A DNA stretch of 64,000 nucleotides from Warburgia ugandensis. Its lineage: Eukaryota > Streptophyta > Magnoliopsida > Canellales > Canellaceae. The notes under the pieces were generated by a model that was not told the origin of the DNA, ran no database searches, and saw nothing but the letters and a program-made list of their open reading frames with translations. Where the stretch lies: positions 73,851,944-73,915,943 of the forward strand of contig CP141130.1 in NCBI GenBank assembly GCA_035236585.1. The letters are read 5' to 3'. Position 1 is the stretch's first letter; each line of letters starts with the position of its first letter. The position numbers and the translations under genes are program-made. This document shows, piece after piece, positions 14,039 to 29,103 of the stretch.

Positions 14039-14359
14039 TCAATTGCTTTTTAGAACTGACCCTGTGCCGCATATTAACCAAGCTTTTAAAAAATAGAATT
14101 CCAAGCAAAAACAGACTTTCCTTGCAATTGGGGCTTCTGGGAGACTATCAAACTTAACATAAGTGTAAACAAGCTGTGATGCCAGCTCCATGCTACTGTT
14201 TGGGTGGAGAAAACCACTAACCAGGAAGTGCCCATCAAATCTTCCAACTTCACGAAAACTAGCAGAAGATATAAGAAAGAAAGGTGGCTCTAAAAAATGA
14301 GATCTTGAGGAGATTTGAAAGGATTTTGGGATATGTTTGATTTGATTCTGAGGACCCAT
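14039..14359 (-). pseudogene. possible pentatricopeptide-repeat (PPR) gene fragment
   Basis: The minus-strand frame of 106 codons contains FREVGRFDGHFLVSGF and then ASQLVYTYVKFDSLPEA. The second string has the look of a PPR repeat of the form (LV..YVKFGSLPEA), and the order resembles the N-terminal part of a plant organellar PPR protein. Sequence to either side is full of stops and does not continue the repeats. If the reading is right it is a short relic, not a working gene. An unrelated chance frame remains quite possible. Confidence 0.27.
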
Positions 14360-16045
14360 ATGAGATTCTTGGTTGGTGGTGTGATGGGTAGCTTGGTTTC
14401 TTTAGTTGGTTAGGATTGTGAAAATGCTTTGATTTGTAGGAGATGGCTTTGTCTTAGTTAGGTGGAATTTGTTGATTGAGTGTGTTAATAAGGAGAGCGT
14501 GTTCTGGTGCTTGATTTCATGCAGAGATTTTAAAGAAATGGCAGACGAGAAATGGGGATGTTTTGCCCATGGAAGAGCTGGGGGAAGGAGAATTGCAGAG
14601 CTTGGAAGTGAGAGTCTTAATGGCGGACAGGAGAAACTCGAGTGTCGGGTTGTGGTGGGACTGCTAATGTTTATAAACTGCCAAATCCAACCGCTCAGTG
14701 AGTTGACGAAGGATCCAGATCCAGGTTCGTGGGTGCAAGGTTTTTGATAAATATAGGTGATTATCGTTTCGCCGGAGTTTTCTTCTAGCAGGAAGTCGGA
14801 AAAGGAAGCTGGGGACGATGCAACCTAGATAGGATAATTTCTCAACTAGGTACAATTCATTCTGCTGGGACCCATCTAGACAAGCTACAGAAGCACTCTA
14901 TTGGGTGATTCCAACGACTACGCTTGACGTTTATAACAGAAGGCTTGTTCGTTTTTGGTCAATACAATGAGCGGCACAAAAAAGTAGTAATAAAAGGTAA
15001 AGTGCGCTGAAATGCTGAACACTGTGAAGGGCTAGAATTGTCTGAGCTGATAGCCTAAGTCCCTAACCAACATAATCCAGCAGATGAACAAACGGCCTGG
15101 ATCACCAACCCGGGCCTCACCATGGAAGAAGAGAAGTTTACTCTCTTTCCAGTAAAAAACAACCGGCTTTCCTCAATTGATGCCAACAATCCACCAGCGG
15201 GTTCCGTGGCATTATCCCCGCCCACAAATCAGCAGCTCAAATAATACCTGCCCAGCCATCACTAGTAGCTTTTATATGTCTGCCATGTATAATTCAAGAG
15301 TTTAGCGATATTTCTCTTTTTCTGGTGAAAGGAGAACAGCTGTCCAGTTCCTTCACATGCAAAAACTTTTCATCTTGATGGCGCCCATTAGGGATAAGTC
15401 ATCCCCAAAAATATTCTCCATTCTCGGGTGAAATCGTATAAAATCTTGATCATCCATAGGGTTAGAATTGTCTGGTGCTGCAGCATTTTGGGGCACGCTA
15501 TCTAAGATGGAGTGCAGGAGATTGAATGGTTTGGCTTCTCAATCCTGCCTGGCCCCTGCTTAGAAGCTAGTCACAACTTTCTCAGAGTAATTGAAACTTT
15601 TCTGGAGATGACTGCTGACTCATTAAAAGATTCTCGCACTTCGGAATCAATTGAAAACTGACCTGCTTAAGGGGCAACAGTCCTGAATAATTCACCAATC
15701 CCTCGTACATTATCTGCAAATCTTGTAAAAACTCCAAATGTTTTATGCAAAAGTAGGCACTTGTAACCTATAAGTAACCACCCTTCCATGCCTTCTTTTT
15801 TCTTTCTGCTTTTGTTATTTAGAAAACAAGAAATGAAATGGAGCAATGTACTTGATTTAGAACATTTTTAGTCTGCAACTTCTGATATTTGGAACATGTG
15901 CCACATCAAAGTTTTTCCATTTCAACTGCATTTTCAAATGGTCAGGAATGTCAACCTCTTTTATTACCTTATTGGGAGCTTATTGATAATTCTTTGCGCT
16001 GTGTTTTATCCAAAATCTCGGCGTTCATCATTCTATTGCTGTTGT
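14360..16045. other. spacer, no gene seen
   Basis: Short frames on both strands have no recognisable motif. This is the stretch downstream of the PUB9-like gene's 3' end. It may hold part of that gene's terminator, but nothing specific can be shown. Confidence 0.45.
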
Positions 16046-16051
16046 TTTATT
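16046..16051 (-). terminator. candidate poly(A) signal of the PUB9-like gene
   Basis: AATAAA on the minus strand about 360 bases downstream of the stop codon at 16,412. The distance is plausible for a plant 3' untranslated region, but plant signals are loose, so this is a guess from position. Confidence 0.25.
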
Positions 16052-16411
16052 GATTATGCTCAAAATGTATAAATCAGACATCTAAGAACGGCCCAAAATG
16101 AAGAATTATTAAGAAAGATGAAAACAACGTCGAAAGTTGAAATGTACCACTATTCACCGTGAACAGCAAGAAAACCTTTGTCTAGTATTTACCATGTAGA
16201 AGAAGGATGAAGAATGGTTCTTTGGCCCGAGAGGAGAAAAGCTACGCCAACTTTATCTTTGAGTCCAAAGTATACTCGAACCAAGAGGGCAGCCTGGAAT
16301 CTGGGTGTTGAATATGGTAGCTGTGGGATGTATTTTACACGCATCAAATCCAATCAATGTGCACAAGCTGGTAGCAGATATTTACAAGCTGCTTCTATTT
16401 ACTCGCAAGAA

Positions 16412-18945
16412 TTACGTAGTGTGGCTGGTCCTCCTCAATCTCTCAAGGATACCATTTGCCTTCCTCTGAGCCCTTGAGGTGCCATCCGATGCAAGCCGAG
16501 TGAGCGTTCCGTTGGCATTCTCTTCTTCCCTGATTTCCCTCAACTTGGTCCTATCGTTTATACAGATTGAATACAGAATGGCAACCGAGTTCTCCCTATT
16601 TCGGCCACAAGTGCTATCCCGAATGATATCAAGCAAGCAAGTTATTGCATCATACTTTCCCATATCCTCAAGAGCTTGTTGATTACTAGATAAAACAGCA
16701 AGGATTGCTAGTGACTCATCCACTAGTGATTGTTCCACAATAGTCTTTAAGATAACTCTGACTGCCCCCGCTGTAACAGCTCTAGCCTTGTTCTCAAGGA
16801 CCATACATAAGTTGAATATGGCAGAGGCTGCATCCTTCTTAGCAACTGAATTCCCTTGCTCAAGAAGGTCAACTAGAGATTTTATTGCTCCTGATTCACC
16901 AATCTTAATTTTGTTGGAATCAAGGGCTGACAGGGTGAAAAGTGCTGCAGCAGAATTGCTTCTTGTCTCCATGCTTCCATTTTGCAAGGCATTTATCAGC
17001 AAAGGGATGGCTTCTGGTGTATCTGCCACAAGCTTCTTGTTGTTATCATGGATGGAGAGATTCAGAATTGTAGTCACCACATCCTCTTGAAGCTGCAGGT
17101 GGTGATCTAGATCAGTCCGTGATAAAGGAGATAACAACTGGGGGATTGCACCTGGGGTCTCTCCTATAAGAGCACGAAATGAGGGCGTTCGTTTGGTAAG
17201 CAACCGGAGCTCTTTCACAGCCTGCTTCTGCTCAGAAATAGATGGAGATGAGATTTGCTCCAGCAATGAGTCAAGCTGGATTCGCTCTCCTTGGGTAATC
17301 CCTTCCTCATATAGGTCATTGACAGGAGATGGCTGTTGGATCCCATGTTTCTCACACCACTGCTTGATCATGTTCTTGACCAAATGATTGGGAGTGAGGA
17401 TCAAATGTGACAGGACTTGTTGTGTTCGAGGGCATGTCCTATGCCCCTTGTTAAGCCATGCTTGTATGAAAGGACGGTCATATGTCTGCATATAGAAGCA
17501 CGCAAAATCAACCAAAAAGCACAGGATATTAATAAGAGTTGGAGGAATTGAGTTTCGACTTATAAGAAGAAATACTGGATATGTTGTAAGATGATCAAGA
17601 TAAAACTGTGATTGGAGATGTAAAAGAGGGATCTACACTCTAAGAATACAAAAGAATTTCCGCAAATTAAAAAATAAAATACAGAATCACATGGATAAAA
17701 GTGTGAATGGAAACATAAAAGAGGCAATTATACGCTAACACATGGAAGGAACTCTGCAAGTATGAAAATAAATGCAGAGACACATTGGTAAAATGTGATT
17801 GAGAAATGTAAAAAGAGATCTACGCTGCAACCATATGTAAGGACTTCTGCTACTTAGCAACATAAACACAGAAGCATTGAGTAATATGTGATGCAAAATG
17901 TGTAAGAGAGATCCAGTTAACTGTAAGAATATAGAAGGATTTCCGCAAGCTAGCAACTACATAATCCAGACACAAATTTATAGAAATCTGAATGTAGCAG
18001 CGGAATTCAGGATTCTTATCCCAAAAAAGGAACTAAACAACGACACAGGAAGAACACAAACATTCAGAATATAATTTACAAAAAAAGGAAATGCAGAAAC
18101 AAAACCAAAAGCAATGTAAAGTTAGAATTCATCCCACCACGAAACAAAGCAAATCACAGAAGAAAACTCCAACCCTGTTTTGGTCTCTCCCCACCACCTG
18201 TGAACAGTAACCGTCCCTATGTAATACAGCAAAAACCAAAATGCTGGGTAGGGAAATCTTTGAACCAAAAGAACGACTCTTTCTGACAGAAATCTAAAGA
18301 AAATTTATCAACGATTTGAAACCTAAAGAAAATTTAGCAAAGAATGACTATTTCTACACCGAAAACTAAACAATGACTATGCCTGCTCGGATCTTTAAGA
18401 AGCAAAAAGATCACAGCAGAAATTCCATGAGAGAGAAACACAAGACAAACCAAAATTTCCTTCATTTAACCACAATCCGTTACAACAAAAAGATGATCAA
18501 ATTAAAAACAAGAAACGGGGAAAAAAAAAGAACCAAGACAACAACAAACTTCATCCTTTGCACACGAAAACAGACTCACACTAGCACACAAAACAAAAGC
18601 CTAGAAAGCAAGAAAATGTATGATCAGACGCAGAAGCAGAAATCGAGAACCCCTAATCGATACCTGTCCAGTAGCCAAAACAACAGGGTCTCTCATCAAC
18701 TCAGACGAAATCGGGCAAACAAAGTGTTCGGGAATAGGAACGGAATCCAACTTCTGCGAAAGAGATCTCTTGAACTTCAAATCCTTCAACGCCAACAAAG
18801 TTTTGGATGCCTGATCGAAACTCTCAATCCTAGAATCCTCTTCTTCGGTGACTAATTTCACCAGTCTTCGCAATTCTTTCTTCAACTCCGTCACCTTCGC
18901 CACACTCGAAGGATTCACTGCATCCATTGCCCCCGATTTCGCCAT
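16412..18945 (-). CDS. PUB9: U-box/ARM-repeat E3 ubiquitin ligase, PUB9-like
   Basis: Two exons give a 451-residue protein: exon 1 18,664-18,945 and exon 2 16,412-17,485, with a phase-0 GT-AG intron of 1,178 bases (donor CAG/GTATCG, acceptor ATGCAG/ACATAT). The intron contains nothing I recognise. Residues 1-65 are a charged helical N-terminus beginning MAKSGAMDAV. The U-box runs from about 70 (IPEHFVCPISSELMRDPVV) across the splice junction to about 145 (TYDRPFIQAWLNKGHRTCP). From about 175 to 440 there are armadillo repeats, for example NLSIHDNNKK and ALFTLSALDSNK. Length and layout match Arabidopsis PUB9-type ligases (about 460 residues). The family transfers ubiquitin from E2 to substrates, with the U-box binding the E2 and the ARM repeats binding partners such as receptor kinases. 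The start has a good context (GATATGGC) and the frame has no lesion. The exact orthologue number is an inference from memory. Confidence 0.9.
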
Positions 18946-19081
18946 ATCAAAGCCAGAAAATTTTCGCAGAATAATTTCACTGAAATTTGTTTTCTTCTTC
19001 TTCGTCTGTTTCTTGCACTATCATAACTCTTTTCTTCTCCTTCTTCTTCTTCTTCTGGAAGAAGAGAAGGACTGGAAATGG

Positions 19082-19089
19082 TTTTTATA
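19082..19089 (-). promoter_or_regulatory. TATA box of the PUB9-like gene
   Basis: TATAAAAA on the minus strand lies 137 bases upstream of the ATG at 18,945. Between them is a purine-rich GAAGAAGAAG stretch (about 19,030-19,060) typical of plant 5' leaders, which places the transcription start near 19,050. Further upstream, 19,195-19,215 holds a GA repeat. Confidence 0.55.
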
Positions 19090-19099
19090 TGCTGGAAAA

Positions 19100-19838
19100 G
19101 GAATTTCCGGGCAGAGAGAGAGCCGCTCTGCGCTTCTACCTCCTCTACAAGAAGCGTGAAAAGGAGAAGAAGCGTATTATTGAAGGAGGATAGACTTTCG
19201 CTCTCTCTCTCTCGCTTGGTTTTGACACGAGGGTGTATAGAGAGAGGAGCTGGGGTCCACATTTCACCCTGTCTGTAATCATAGAATCCTTGGCCGTTGA
19301 CAGCTGGACTGGCCCCACACGGGGAAACACCTGTTTCATCCTCACTCTACACATAATGCCATTTACTCCTTTTTTCTATTTTTTTAGTTTTAAAAAATAT
19401 TAATTATTTTTTTATTCTTGTTTGTGTGGTTGGATTCTTTTAAGTAGTCCAAGCGTTTCCCGTGCTTGCCGAGGAGTAGAAAAATACCTTCGATTTTGAG
19501 GTATTACCTGAATAACCAGTATAGACTCTAGGTCCGGACACTTCCCTCCGCAAGTGCCAGTTCTTTTACGGTGTCTGCCCGTGTAAAGTTACAATGATCT
19601 CAATTCAGATGTTCAAGTGGGTCCCGGACGATCGGTGATTCTAAAATGGGCCACACCTTAGATAGAATAAGTATAATATTGACTAATCGGAGGGTTAATA
19701 TCACGTAACAGTGAATAGATTCTTCAGATTTGGCCTGTTTAAGATATGACCCATAATATTTCAACGATCTAGAACACCAATCATCTGGGCCCCACATCCA
19801 CTTTTTCAGTTCCTTTACTTTACTGATAGATTCGTATA
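19100..19838. other. upstream spacer of the PUB9-like gene
   Basis: No gene is seen. Frames of 60-115 codons here are shadows over GA/CT-rich promoter sequence. Part of 19.6-19.8 kb (GGGCCACACCTTAG, GGGCCCCACATCC) reads like old MITE debris. Confidence 0.45.
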
Positions 19839-20327
19839 CAGTGGAACCACTTAAACTCTTTAAATTAATATCTGATATATTAATTTACTCAGGTAAGAAG
19901 ATAATACAGTTTTCAGAATTTCGTATATTAATTAACATTCTTTAATAAAATATTTTTACCGGAAGACCTCAAAGTTAGGAGACAGAAAATCAAAGAGGGC
20001 GATAGATAAAGGCACGGAAGATTCACAGGTGAGAAAGAAAATCAGATATTTGAGGAAAATCAGGGAAACATAAAGATAAGGCACGTTCAAGGGAGATATG
20101 CGTAGTCATTGGAGAGAAAATTAGAAAGATTATATATAATGAAAATAGGAAGAAATAAAGGGCAAGAAAATATTTAGATTAGATAATGTAAGAGATGCTT
20201 ATTGAGAGAAAAATCAATTTTAAAATTTTTGTTAAATAATAAGAAGGAAGTAAAAAAAAAATTTCTCAAAAAAAAAAAAACGTTAGCTCCGTAGATATTA
20301 ATTTAACGGGGTCGCAGTGATTATTCT
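19839..20327. repeat. possible pogo/Emigrant-like MITE
   Basis: After a TA at 19,837-19,838 the sequence reads CAGTGGAACCACTTAAACTC and then TTTAAATTAATATC. This resembles the CAGTAAAACCTC...TAAATTAATA ends of plant pogo-like (Lemi1/Emigrant) elements. The far side has GATATTAATTTAACGGGGTC, a partial inverted match. The interior is purine- and A-rich without coding sequence. The right end is not clean. Confidence 0.25.
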
Positions 20328-22373
20328 TTCGACTAGTTGGCTTGCACTTAAAGTTTATTGTTGGTATTAACTCTGTGTTGGGCTAAGGGAACGAACACCG
20401 ACAGATTATGGATCTAAAGTTCTTCGTCGGTGATTGAGACTGTTGATCTAGTGGGTCCCAATAATTGATGTAATGGATCTCAAGGAAAATCTAATAATCA
20501 AGACAACATTACAAATAATTAAAGGTTGGAGCCACGCTTTATGAAACACTCGAGGAAAGCACTTTTAGCAGTTGATCAAAGCCATAGGACCAACTCACAA
20601 AGATAGGGCCCACAGTAAACCAACGGTTGGATGCATTCATCGGTTCCTCAGCTTATGGTATCATCGTCCAGATAAACTTGAATCGCAACCGTCCATATGG
20701 TAGATCAAGAAACCCGTTTCGTAACTAGTATAATTTGGGCTCTAGCTGGTCAGCTGCTGCAAGTTATCGTCTTCAATTAGTAAACGCAACAATGGGACCC
20801 ACAGGGGAACAATTTTCCGTATGTAATGTTAGAAGGTTGAACAAGACCTCTTATTAAATTATTAGGTTTTTTCCTTTTTTTTTGATAATTTCCATTACGA
20901 AATTAACTGGTTAACAACATGACATATCTTGTGCAAAATCTTCGCATTTCTCAACCTAATTATAATTCCTTCCCTGACTTGTTAGGCCCCTTTGCTGCAA
21001 ATATAGACCATTGATCTTTGTGGGATTTAATCTCAAGAGAACGCTAACAAGAACCATGTGCGTTAATTTGTGATAATCTACAAGATCAACGATCCTCATT
21101 AAGCATGCATATGTTTCGCTAGAATCTGACGGTACCGATTACATACTCAAGGTCTAGTTACAGATACTATTAAGGGATTATCCTCGCTCTCAGTCAATGG
21201 CTTCTTTCGGCTGCTATACTTTAATTTAAAAGAATGTTCCACTATAGTGCATACAGTCGGTGCACCTACATGCTGCATTGGGCATGTAGGTTCTATTTGT
21301 GTAGGATCTGACCATCTACCACGGGGGTCCATACATAATTATATACTTAAAAAAATGCTACTATATCCTGGGGTAGCCTGATCAAGTTGCATTATTAATC
21401 TCTTATATTATATTGTATTAATCTATCTGAAAATTGCCTGCATTTCCTTGTTCTGTTAATGCCACCATTTACACTGATTCCCCATATTACATTTCACAAG
21501 AAACTAATTAGCGTCAACAATATCTAGCACAGCTAGTCTCAGAGAACAAGATCTCTCCTTAAAATATGCTTGGTCATAGGTTCTATTCATCGCTTTCTCG
21601 GTCTATTGTGAGCAAATGCCTGCTAGCTTGGCGGTCCAAGAAAGAGCCTGTCCAGTGATATCTAGTGGTAGGTCCCGGGTGAAGGTGCTCATGGGTGTGT
21701 ATTCAACATTTGAAAAGGATTTAAAAAAAAAAAAACCGCATTCTGGCCTTTTTCTGTTGCTATAGACCAGTTTGTTTGGTAGAAAATAGGTGGAAATTGC
21801 ATGATCCCCATAGAAAATGGAATTCTCCATGGAAAATGTTTTAGGCCTTGAATTGCCTGGAGAATATTTTTTTGTGTTTTTTTTTATCCAAACCAAGTGG
21901 ACACTTGTTTTCCTATTAAAAGCAGCAATTTTTAGGATCATTCATTTCCAAAGCACAGCCTATCTAGGTCAAAGGCAACATTGTAAGCAATTCAGATCTT
22001 AAAATCTATGAGCCGGCGGTTCGTATCATTTAGTAAAGGGCTCGTAGGGACAAACAAGGGGCACATATAACATCCTTTAAATATATATTTATATATTGAT
22101 TGATATTTTTGTGTAACTCGTGGGACACAATAGTGGTATTAGCATGGAGAAAACAATTTTCACTTCTTAATTCCTACCAAACTGCAGTTGCAGAAAATGA
22201 CGAAGTTGAAAGTGGTTATTTTTGTTTAATGAGCATTACCCAGATCTAAGAAAACTATATGCTGCCGTGCATGCATTGATGAGGCAGGCAAGCGAGCATG
22301 AACTGCATGGTTTTCCTTTATCTTTTTCTTCTCTCTTCTGGCCGTGGTAGACCATTAAGGAATTCTCTAGCGG
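20328..22373. other. spacer, no gene seen
   Basis: Stops in all frames and no motif recognised. Near 21,590-21,700 a phrase with GGTCCCGGGTGAAGG and GGGTGTGTATTC recalls the second SINE family but is too degraded to bound. Confidence 0.45.
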
Positions 22374-22388
22374 TGTCTTTCTCGGTTT

Positions 22389-22572
22389 GAAGGGCAGCTT
22401 TGGCATAACAGTAAAAGTTGTTGTCATGTGACCTTGAGGTCACGAGTTCAAGGTCTGAAATCAGCCTCTTGCAAAATGCAAAGTAAGGCTGCCTACTATA
22501 GACCCTTGTGGTCCGCCCCTTCTCTAGATCCCGCATAGGCAGAAGCTTCATGCACCGAGGCTGCCCCTTTTC
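22389..22572 (+). repeat. Au SINE, near complete
   Basis: This is a tRNA-derived SINE. Box A lies in TTTGGCATAACAGTAAAAG and box B in GAGGTCACGAGTTCAAGG. The Au-specific body follows, with CAGCCTCTTGCAAAATGCA, ACCCTTGTGGTCCGCCCC, and an end in GCACCGAGGCTGCCCC. It is flanked by a 15-base target-site duplication TGTCTTYCTCGGTTT at 22,374-22,388 and 22,573-22,587 with one mismatch. Au SINEs are widespread in angiosperms and move by using LINE machinery. Confidence 0.88.
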
Positions 22573-22587
22573 TGTCTTCCTCGGTTT

Positions 22588-23269
22588 ACATAAAGAAGGG
22601 GAAATCTCTTTCGCCATTTCCATGCCAGATACATGGTTTACCATCAGCAGCATGTTGTCACTAAAAGTAAGCAGGTGGGATGTCACCATTGTTTATTTAA
22701 GAGGCCTAGATTCTTTGCTTAATGAATTGTAATTTCTGGATTTGGCAAAAGGGGCTCTTTTGTTTGTATTGAAGAAGCCCGGAAAGAAATATTCAGTTAT
22801 CTCTACTTGTCTGCTGTTTGGTTCAATACTGGTGGCAGTGGGAGGGTGCTTACCAAGATTATCACCATGCTTTCCCTAACCAAAAGCGAATAGTGAACTT
22901 TCACTTTATTTAGAGTGGTATTTAGTGGGATCAAGGCACTATTGAATAGAAGCTGGAAAACCGGATCCGTTTTTGTCCCAACAAATGATAATAAATGTGC
23001 AGATTGCATGGTGAACATAGCTTTTATTTCCTCAGATGACACGGAAAGCTTTGAAGATCCTCCTAATGAAGCTCTAGCTGACTATTTGCATAATTTGAGT
23101 GGGGTATATGGATCCCAGTTCAGTCTTTAGTTTTTTGTTTTAGTGGTATCTTCTGGGCTTCGGCCCTTTTATCTACCAAAAAGAAAAAAAGAAAGAAAGA
23201 AAGAAAGTGGTATTTAGTGATTGCTTATACTAAAAATATTTACAAATTAGAAGCAGCTTGGAAGCTTAG
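22588..23269. other. spacer, no gene seen
   Basis: Frames at 22,803-23,130 on both strands show no motif. A short GAAA repeat lies at about 23,185-23,207. Confidence 0.45.
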
Positions 23270-23400
23270 CTTAACCGTGCCATTCTTGTTCCAATGCCGG
23301 ATTCCAATTTCATTTCTCAACTCTGATAGCAATGGGGGATTTGAATCGACGATCTCTTGGTTGTGGAACAAGGTACTTAATCAACTAAGCTAAATGCTCA
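23270..23400 (-). repeat. tRNA-like SINE fragment, third family
   Basis: The reverse complement reads TTAGCTTAGTTGATTAAGTA, then GTTCCACAACCAAGAGATCG, then GATTCAAATCCCCC. That gives a box A and a box B spaced as in a tRNA. It cannot be a working tRNA gene because the arms do not pair cleanly and no acceptor stem is evident. A tRNA-derived SINE head is the likely reading. Confidence 0.35.
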
Positions 23401-23879
23401 AGTTAAAAACTAATGGTCCAATTAAAAGAAGTGGGCAGGGGAATGTTACATAGATGCTGAAAGTAATCACATGGCAAAGTAATGACTATACTCATGGTTG
23501 GCTCAACTACATGGCAATTGCGTATGATTAAAGTTTTGGATGTCCACGTAGGTTCGATCTGGTGACTCTTAACTAAGACCGACTGTACAAGTTGGCATTA
23601 GTATGCTTGGCATAAGAGAGTTGTAGTAGCACAAGGAATTGTTTCCCCCTTAGGATGCCTTTGAGGACTCCATAAAAGATGTGATCTATTTATGAGTCTT
23701 AGTAGGCATACACCCTCACGAGCATGTGAAGAAGTTCACACTCCTTTTTCATGTATGAAGGCATTCATTATGTTTGTCAAGCAAAAATAGATAACCCACT
23801 AGAACTCAATGCATTTTGGATGATTGTTAACTGTTTCGATTGTTTAAAAATATGAATAAAATTGGATGTGAAGTAATAA

Positions 23880-24060
23880 ACTGCGGGTCTTTAACCAAAG
23901 CCTCAGAGCAAGTCTCCCTCTCAACGTGCCTGCAGTTCTGGAACTCACGTGAATGCAAATGAAGAAGCTAGCTACAATTTCACCTCTCTATGTCTCATGG
24001 GAAGTAAAAGGAGTGACCAGGGTTCGAGGCTGTGCATGGTTGTGTGTCTAACTTCTAAAA
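23880..24060 (+). repeat. SINE-like fragment, second family
   Basis: The right part carries GACCAGGGTTCGAGGCTGTG followed by CATGGTTGTGTGTCTAAC, matching the box-B-plus-tail of the copies near 1,280 and 11,900. The left boundary is uncertain. Confidence 0.33.
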
Positions 24061-25404
24061 AAAATGAAAGGGAAAGAAAAAGTAGCCAATTGCGCACCAT
24101 TATTTCAGTGGGATCCTCTTATCTGCAATCTCTTTGTTACATATGTTAACCTGCCTACATCACATTATTTGTGCTTCCAATCCATAAACTGACAGGGTAG
24201 TTGTAGGAACCTACTATGTCAAGTGAAAGTAGGAAGAAAACCCATGCAGTAATCTTCTCAAATCTTGCCATTTCTCACACATACATCATTGCTCACATCA
24301 TCCAGAAGAATAAACCACGCGCTTGCTTGATGAAACCAACGAAGCCGAATAAAGGGTAATGGTATGTATGCGTTATTGCTTCCTTTCTAATTATGATCAA
24401 GAGATACGTTTTGGGTGAATAAATGGTTTACTGGGAGAGAGGTCTTGTTTCAACATAAGATCAGTCTTCTTCTCATCATACACCTCATTCATATGCATTT
24501 TTTTCTTTGCAGCACTAACATATACGTCTCCAATGTTTCTGCAGTACTTTTTTCATGGTGGATTGACTGTGGTAGAAAAGAGTAGGAGACTTCTAAATGA
24601 TCCACAGTCCCAAGTCTAAAACCATTGGGAGAGGCAATTTTACCTCTTCAGACAAACCTTCCTTCCCTCTTTCTTGCTTGTAGGTTTGATATTTGTCAGG
24701 ACAGGTTTGGGGCACTCATGCTAGAGAGCTGGATAACTTGTTGTGGCAGCTGGAGCGCTATTTTGAGGCCACCAAGCTCAAAGATGAGTCCCAAGTCTAA
24801 AACCATTTGAATATTCTAGAGTTATGCCGGCCTTCAAATAGTTAGTTAGAAAATCAAAACACGTCCGTGTTACATGTGCATTTGACAGCAAACACCAGCA
24901 GAATTCTAAGGCTTGGAATCATCTAATGGCAGAGAACATCCATGCTGATCATATCTACTAGATAAATGATTTCGGTCATACAAGTGCAAGGTCCCACTTG
25001 AGCTTTTGTCCCTACCATTTTCCTTGTATTCGTATATAGTGACAGCCCACCGTGCAAGAGTCACTATTTTAATAGCAAATAAAGACTTAGCTACTGTTTT
25101 TGAGATTTCTTGAAGGGAATGCAATTAACTATTGGCATGAAGTGGCCAACTGCTAAGATTTTGTCTTTTCTGAAGGAGTAGATAACTAAATTAAAGCAGT
25201 AGAAGAAAATATTAGGGAGCTCTCGGAATAGTCATAAGCCAATATAGTCTAATAATTAGGCTGAGGCCTCTCCATAAGTAGGCCATGGGTTTAAGATAGT
25301 GCACCACATCTCTTTAAGGGATCTAGGGTGCTTGCATGTTGAGGGAAATTTCCTGGTAATATGTTTGGCAAAGGGTGTACGCTAAGGAAGGGATGGGGGT
25401 ATCC
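24061..25404. other. spacer, no gene seen
   Basis: No coding sequence recognised. Near 25,255-25,330 the phrase GGCCATGGGTTTAAGATAG with GTGCACC is another degraded SINE-like scrap. Confidence 0.45.
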
Positions 25405-25440
25405 AAACAATACGTCATCATCATCATCAAGACCTTATCC
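25405..25440 (-). repeat. RTE LINE 3' tail scrap
   Basis: GTCATCATCATCATCAAGAC followed by CTTATCC is the reverse complement of the trinucleotide-repeat tail that ends RTE-type LINEs. The same tail ends the longer remnant at 49.74 kb. No coding part precedes it here. Confidence 0.35.
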
Positions 25441-26354
25441 AGATGATAAGTGTAAAAAAAATATATGTCAAGACCTATTGGGGGTCTGAGTTAGCAGTTA
25501 AAAAAAGAAAAGAAAAAGAGGCCGCAAAGGATAAAATTACAAGGAGCTTAAACTCCAACTCAATTGTTGATGTTTTCCGCAAGTGCACCTGCTATTGTAG
25601 TATAGCTTTCCAAATACGGGTCGAACCTACAGGGACTCACTCTAAGTGGAGTTTTTAATAAAATTTAATTATTTAAAATTAAAAGAGAATAACAAAACTA
25701 GCATAACCATTCAGATTTATTAAAATGATGCACTTTACATAACTTTCACTTCCAAAAAACATAAAATAACTAATCAAAACATCCTTGAATCACACTATCT
25801 GTGGATAGCATTGTCCCTGGATAACACTGTCAAAAGATGGATAAAATAAAGCTTAAATAGAACAGAGACACAGATGTAAATAAGCAGAGGATACATATGT
25901 AATTAAACAGGAACGCAGATGTAATTAATAGAAATGAACAGAAATGTCATTGCATTTAAAACAGAAGGGCGAAACTGAAATTCTGTTCAAAATCTGGTTT
26001 TTAATAAAAACCAAACGAAAACCCAATGAAGAAGATGACCGGTGAATGGAGGAGATGGATTTGGAGGAAGGAGAAGAGGGCAGCGACGTGGGAGGAAAAC
26101 CCGCTTCAGGTTTCCTTCTCCAGGACGTCCGGAAGCGAGAAAAATGCCAGATGATGCAGAGACACCATAGATGATTGGAAAGCCTGCCGGATTGGGGATG
26201 TTGGAGAAGAAGTTCTGTGACGCTGGAGGAGATGAATAACCCGAAGATGGTGTTGCGCGGTCAGGCTTGAATAGCCTGGTCTTGCTCCTGGCAAGTGATC
26301 TATGTCTCTGGGCGCAGTTCACTTTCTGGGTTAGTGCCTATGCTGGTCCGATAG

Positions 26355-29103
<2,749 letters not shown>

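Noticed and set aside
16788-17387. Plus-strand frames over the ARM repeats
   Set aside because: Shadows of the PUB9-like exon 2 on the opposite strand.
18373-18855. 160-codon plus-strand frame
   Set aside because: Antisense to the intron and exon 1 of the PUB9-like gene; lysine/asparagine-rich from A-rich intron sequence.
23270-23400. tRNA gene
   Set aside because: Box A and box B are present but the acceptor and anticodon stems do not pair; a SINE head is more likely.
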